Shown here in pieces: positions 59,835-64,000 of a DNA stretch of 64,000 nucleotides. Position 1 is the first letter of the stretch, and each line of letters begins with the position of its first letter. This DNA is from Knoxdaviesia capensis. Its lineage: Eukaryota > Ascomycota > Sordariomycetes > Microascales > Gondwanamycetaceae. The notes beneath the pieces are model-generated. The model saw only the letters and a program-made list of their open reading frames with translations. It had not been told where the DNA came from and did no database searches. The DNA lies in contig LNGK01000012.1 of the NCBI GenBank assembly GCA_001510575.1, forward strand, positions 704,389 through 768,388. The letters run 5' to 3'. The position numbers and the translations under genes are program-made.

Positions 59835-60481
59835 CGTTTTATCTTAAGCTCACGTAAACCGCTGCGTCTGTATGGTCTAGTTCCCTTGTGGTCAAAAACC
59901 GGCTCAACGGCCAAGCGCCGTAAGGTATGTTGTAACTTGTTTGGCTTTCCACGAGTTGCTGCGAGTATCTAACAGGACTTCTTAATCGATCTTCTTCGGG
60001 CCAGACCGATTCACATCGAACTTGTACGAAGTACTATGGGATAAGATATTCGATTTGCCTCCTCACACTACTTGACACTCACGGCGAAATGTGAATCCCG
60101 GATGGATTCGGATGCTACTTTTTGTGATGTGATATCTTCTTGTGCAGCAGCATGTTTTTCTTGCTTTTTTATTCAATGTTACGAGCTGCAACAATGAAGT
60201 TGATGGATGAATGTACTAATGCCACCACTAAATGTCATAGACAGGGTAATCGAGGCGAAGTGCTTGTATTGCTCATAGATTCTAAGAAATTAATTCCTGA
60301 AAGAAAACTCCCACAGCACAATTCAGTTCATGTACTGGATATTACTTGACAGGGCAACATCAAGTGACTAGACGACCTCCTAGTATCATTGATACCACCA
60401 TGTGTTGGTAGTCGAGTGCTGCGCACGAATTCGTGTCTTGTTTCCGTCCAAAAAAAAAAGGGGAAAAACAGATAGTGCATC
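59835..60481. terminator. Convergent 3' region of C2H2 gene and msh3
   Basis: About 650 nt between convergent stop codons. It is AT-rich with an A run near 60451-60460, and no coding exon is recognised; it should hold both polyadenylation sites. Confidence 0.4.
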
Positions 60482-63400
60482 TTATAGCTGCTCAACACTG
60501 GACATGAGTTGTTCCAATGTGGGGCAACCCTGGCCATTGGAAAGGAAGGCCACAAGGTTTCGAGAGACGGCCTGAAGTTGGCGGGTTTTGATGTCAGCCT
60601 CAAGAGACTTCGACTTTTGCGCAGCGATCGTCAGCACCGAGTCTGGGATTCTCGCTAGCCGAGCGACGTTCAAGCCATATGACCGATGAGCAACGCCCTC
60701 GCCGACTTCATACAAAAAGGTGATCTCATCATCCGCCGAGGAGGCCTCATTGTCGAGAATCTCATCGCCATTACGGCGGGTAGCTTTGAACTTCATGTGC
60801 AAGTTTTTGACGACACCACCTGGAATGGAATCCGCAATGCGCGACAGGTTTTGGTAGTGCGTGATGAACAGCGTGAGACAGCGGGTGTCGGTGGCTACAT
60901 GCTCCAAAACTGCGTGGGCGATGGCGGCGCCGTCGTGGGTGGAGGTTCCACGACCAAGTTCGTCGAGAATGACCAAGCTGCGCGGCGTCGCCGAGCGCAG
61001 AATACGCGCGGTCTCGGACACTTCGACCATGAAGGTGCTTTCGCCGGTGAACAGGTTGTCTCGGGCGCCCATGCGTGTGTGGATCGAGTCGAGAAGGGTA
61101 AGCTTGACGGCGTCGGCGGGGACGTACGACCCAATTTGTGCGAGGAGGACGATTAGTGCGACTGCGCGCACAAAAGACGATTTGCCGCCCATGTTGGGTC
61201 CGGTAATCAGGTGCGCAAGCGGAGCCGGGGAGGACATTGAAGCCGTGAACGGGATGTAGCCCGACGGGAGTAAGATCTCGGCAATGGGGTGGCGGCCACC
61301 CTCAATGCTTATGGACGGCGGGGCGTCGCCTGGAAGCAGGGTAGGCTTGGAGTATCCGGGGAGGGCAGCCACGCGTGCCAAGGAGAGCAGGCAGTCGATA
61401 GTGGCGAGCGCGGCCACGGCGTCTCGGAACGGCTGGTACGAGCCTGCAATATCGTCCAGGAGGGCGCGGAACGCGGCGTCACAGGCGGCAGCCAGTGCTT
61501 CCTTGTGGCGATCTCGCTCGGAGATCAGCCGCACAACATCAGGGGTATGGAACCGCGACACTCTCTTGGTGCCACTGATCTTGATCCAGGATGCGGGCAC
61601 TCGCGCCAGCTCCGTGTTTTGCACCTCAACGAGGAACTCAATGCCGGCCACAGTGGCGTAGGGTACCGGCGAACGGCGCTTGAGCACCGTGGCGATCGCC
61701 TGGCGCTGCGAGTCGAGCTCCAGCTCCACACTAGCAATGCCGAGCTGGTGGTCCTGGATGTCCTCCGTCAGCTCAGACTCGCGGAAGAAGGCCGTCTTAT
61801 CATCCTTGCGTGCCGCCTCTGCGTTGATCTTGTCCAGGAAGCCAATGACGCTGTCCAAGATGGCCGGGAGCGCGCATAAGGCGTTGGCGATAAGTGGAGA
61901 CCGGAAGTGGGTATCCGCTGGCTCTTTGATGTGGGCAAACGGCGTAGCGATGCGCTGCAGCGTTTGTAGAACCGTAAGGAGCTCGGGCCGCGTGCATTTA
62001 CCATAGTAGATGCGGATCAGGCCACGTTCAAGATCGGCGTTTGAACCAGCCAAGATGGACTCCAGATGAGCAACCCGTGAGGATGCCCGGTCTGCCACCA
62101 GCTCTTCAACCGCGTCCTGGCGCTCAGCAAGCGCTGTCCGATCCAGTAGCGGCCGGCCGACCCACTTTCGTAGGAGACGTTGACCGTAGCGCGTCCGGGT
62201 TTTGTCTAGCGCCCAGAACAAGCTCCCGCGCTCAGCATGGTCCGTGGCATTCCGGTACACTTCGAGACTCTCGAGAGTGGTGCCGCTGAGTAGCATGTGC
62301 GACCGGGTGCTGAAGCTTTGGAAGTACTTGGTCAGGGTAAAAATGTGCTGCAGGCCGTACTCGGTAAGATGCTTGATCATAGCCGACAAGCAGATGGTCA
62401 CCTGCTCAGGGAGTTTGAGCACCTTCTCCAACAGAGACGCAGCCGTGGCTGTATCGGAGTCGGAGCCCGGGGTTGTAGTGGGTTGGGTGGTGCTGGCGGC
62501 CGCGACCTGGTCAGCATAGAACTGTGTAACGTGTGAATGAGACTCTGCGGCCATTGCCTTGGGACGTGGAATACGCTCAACACGACTGCGATCGCCAAAC
62601 ACATTTGTCTTGCTCATCGACAGGTGCTGCACCAGCTTTTCTGTTCCAGGGGTCAGGTCTCCCACAATCAGGAACTCGCACGGCGAAATATGCAGCAATC
62701 GGGTTTCAACCTCGCTGCGCATGAAGCCATCCTCAAAGCTATCGTAGATAATGTCGCCAGTGGCCGGCTGCACCGCGATAATCCCAACGTCGACTTTCTC
62801 GTCGGTACCGGCCGCGCCCTTAGTTGGTACCTCAGTGATGGCCAACAGATATCCGGCAGATGGGGCAGATGAGATGCTCGCGTTCTGCTCCGCCTCGCTC
62901 ATGTCCTCCACGTACGTTCCCTTCGTGTATATGTTGGTGAGCTTGCGCACGAACGGGGCATTGCGGTTGTCTCCGGCCTTCTTGAGGGCTGCTGTTTCAA
63001 CCTGACGCACAATTCCAACTTTGTGGCCGGCAGCGACAAGTCGTTTCGCGTGAACGGGGAGTCGGTGAACTGGGATACTGGCCGAGGCAAACTTCTCCAG
63101 ATGGGCTTCGGAGGGGTCTAAAAAATGAGTGCCAGGGGATGTCAGCAATGAGCGACTTTCGACGTTGTAGACTCGATAGTGGGGTGGGTACTCACGCTCA
63201 TCATATCTGAGTTTGCCAGGAATGCACACGATGCTGAGTTCCTTTGCCGCAATCCGGGCATCCTCCCCAAAAAACCGGAATTTGTAGCCGACTTCGACAA
63301 TCAGAATCGTGTCCAGATGCTTCCGCTTGATATCGAGGAACTGAGTTTCCATGGGTGTAAGCTTCGCCTTTCCACCTTTTCCGGCAGCTTTCTTCCCCTT

Positions 63401-64000
63401 CGCGACCGGAGCCGGTGGCTCATCCTGACCGTCTTCATCTTCTCCACCATCTTCATCGTCGCCGTCCCCAGTTGCCACAGCGCTGGTATCTGGGTTCCAG
63501 CGCCGGCGATACGACATCATGCTATCAGGGTGGCCAAGCTTCTTCACAAATCGCCGATGAAGCTCCTCGCGTTCAGCTTTCGAGATTGAGCTGTCGGGGG
63601 TGGGCTGCGAACTCGAGCCCAGGACAAACTTCTCTGTTCGGCTGCTGTGCGGAATAGGGGCGACGTCGACCGCCGGGGTTAGAGGTTCGATTTCAGCAGC
63701 AGCCGGTGCTTCCTCGGTTGGCTTTTCGTCGACGCCGTCAACATAGTCAGAATCTTCTTCGTCGTCATCGTTAACTAACCGTCGCTTTCGGCTGGGCTTC
63801 GGTCGCTTCGCAAGATTCTCGGACACATTGACGTTGTTGTCGGTAACGACTTCGCTTAACGGGCGTTTCTTGAGCAGTTCGCTGCCAGTACTGGCTTTCT
63901 CTTTGGGGCGAAGAGGACTACTCGAATGGGGAATTGCGGCGCGGGTTTGGCTTGGTGCTGGGGAGGACAAGGTGTTTTTCGGTGAGAAGAAGCTGGTGAG
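60482..64000 (-). CDS. msh3: Mismatch-repair ATPase Msh3 (5' end cut)
   Basis: The frame is open to the right edge, so the start codon is outside the window. Exons seen are 63196-64000 and 60482-63117; the 78-nt interval between them is an intron although it can be read through. The first visible residues, LTSFFSPKN, look like the end of a PCNA-binding PIP box, as in Msh3 and Msh6 N-termini. Then come a basic/acidic linker, the mismatch-binding domain (KLTPMETQFLDIKRKH onward, with the Msh3-type VGYKFRFFGEDA in place of the Phe-X-Glu of Msh6), connector and lever domains, and the ATPase with GPNMGGKSS (about 61180-61206) and DELGRGTSTHDG (about 60940-60975). Msh2-Msh3 recognises insertion/deletion loops. 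The C-terminal residues are present to the stop at 60482. Confidence 0.93.
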   Translation of the reverse strand, partial: LTSFFSPKNTLSSPAPSQTRAAIPHSSSPLRPKEKASTGSELLKKRPLSEVVTDNNVNVSENLAKRPKPSRKRRLVNDDDEEDSDYVDGVDEKPTEEAPAAAEIEPLTPAVDVAPIPHSSRTEKFVLGSSSQPTPDSSISKAEREELHRRFVKKLGHPDSMMSYRRRWNPDTSAVATGDGDDEDGGEDEDGQDEPPAPVAKGKKAAGKGGKAKLTPMETQFLDIKRKHLDTILIVEVGYKFRFFGEDARIAAKELSIVCIPGKLRYDEREYPPHYRVYNVESRSLLTSPGTHFLDPSEAHLEKFASASIPVHRLPVHAKRLVAAGHKVGIVRQVETAALKKAGDNRNAPFVRKLTNIYTKGTYVEDMSEAEQNASISSAPSAGYLLAITEVPTKGAAGTDEKVDVGIIAVQPATGDIIYDSFEDGFMRSEVETRLLHISPCEFLIVGDLTPGTEKLVQHLSMSKTNVFGDRSRVERIPRPKAMAAESHSHVTQFYADQVAAASTTQPTTTPGSDSDTATAASLLEKVLKLPEQVTICLSAMIKHLTEYGLQHIFTLTKYFQSFSTRSHMLLSGTTLESLEVYRNATDHAERGSLFWALDKTRTRYGQRLLRKWVGRPLLDRTALAERQDAVEELVADRASSRVAHLESILAGSNADLERGLIRIYYGKCTRPELLTVLQTLQRIATPFAHIKEPADTHFRSPLIANALCALPAILDSVIGFLDKINAEAARKDDKTAFFRESELTEDIQDHQLGIASVELELDSQRQAIATVLKRRSPVPYATVAGIEFLVEVQNTELARVPASWIKISGTKRVSRFHTPDVVRLISERDRHKEALAAACDAAFRALLDDIAGSYQPFRDAVAALATIDCLLSLARVAALPGYSKPTLLPGDAPPSISIEGGRHPIAEILLPSGYIPFTASMSSPAPLAHLITGPNMGGKSSFVRAVALIVLLAQIGSYVPADAVKLTLLDSIHTRMGARDNLFTGESTFMVEVSETARILRSATPRSLVILDELGRGTSTHDGAAIAHAVLEHVATDTRCLTLFITHYQNLSRIADSIPGGVVKNLHMKFKATRRNGDEILDNEASSADDEITFLYEVGEGVAHRSYGLNVARLARIPDSVLTIAAQKSKSLEADIKTRQLQAVSRNLVAFLSNGQGCPTLEQLMSSVEQL
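63118..63195 (-). other. Phase-neutral intron in msh3
   Basis: Donor GTGAGT at 63195, branch-like GCTGAC, acceptor TTTTTTAG ending at 63118. The length of 78 nt is a multiple of three and no stop codon falls in frame, so translation of unspliced RNA would add 26 residues. Removing it restores DEHPSEAHLEKF, which fits the family. Confidence 0.85.

Noticed and set aside
60140..60349. 69-codon frame between the C2H2 gene and msh3
   Set aside because: Short, AT-rich, lying in the shared 3' region, with no recognised similarity.

Overview
The window is nuclear DNA of a filamentous ascomycete, most likely an Aspergillus- or Penicillium-like Eurotiomycete. The reasons are short introns (65-112 nt in most genes) with GTAAGT-type donors and CTAAC/CTGAC branch sites, a fungal Zn(II)2Cys6 regulator, fungal-type RhoGAPs with long Ser/Pro-rich tails, and orthologues of conserved housekeeping genes. 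No bacterial operon, CRISPR array, rRNA, tRNA or intact transposon was found. The order-level assignment is inference from remembered protein similarity; no search was run.

Layout. 1-2621 (minus): 5' exon of a Zn2Cys6 transcription factor cut by the left window edge. 3992-8488 (minus): bem3-type PX-PH-RhoGAP protein. 8489-19722: an 11 kb stretch with almost no coding evidence, apart from a possible decayed gene at 12503-12917. 19723-20543 (minus): a His/Pro/Arg-rich protein whose start lies on a 4-nt first exon. 22664-24022 (plus): thioredoxin-PITH protein. 24023-34638: a second 10.6 kb gene-poor stretch whose last 2-4 kb look like a pyrimidine-rich leader for the 2EXR-domain gene at 34639-36213. 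36608-40384 (minus): pex1. 41085-43625 (plus): mcm7, sharing a promoter with pex1 that carries MCB-like boxes. 44130-45633 (minus): mitoribosomal DAP3/mS29. 46051-46638 (plus): rrs1. 47777-50623 (minus): a second RhoGAP. 53774-54871 (plus): bet2, Rab geranylgeranyltransferase beta. 55834-56517 (plus): unrecognised ORF with an unclear start. 57496-59834 (plus): five-exon C2H2-finger protein. 60482-64000 (minus): msh3, cut by the right window edge inside its N-terminal PIP-box-like segment.

Functionally this is ordinary housekeeping content: polarity GTPase control (two RhoGAPs), Rab prenylation, replication licensing, mismatch repair, peroxisome import, mitochondrial translation and ribosome assembly. 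The genes do not form a pathway cluster; they are linked only as neighbours, with two divergent promoters (pex1/mcm7 and DAP3/rrs1).

The unusual parts are outside or at the edges of coding sequence: the two gene-poor stretches around the thioredoxin gene, a TACTGTA/TACAGTA motif that recurs in non-coding DNA, telomere-type ACCCTAA units (one acting as the apparent branch site of an intron), the 4-nt start exon, and an intron in msh3 that is a multiple of three and free of stop codons. I found no convincing new enzymatic or defence system.
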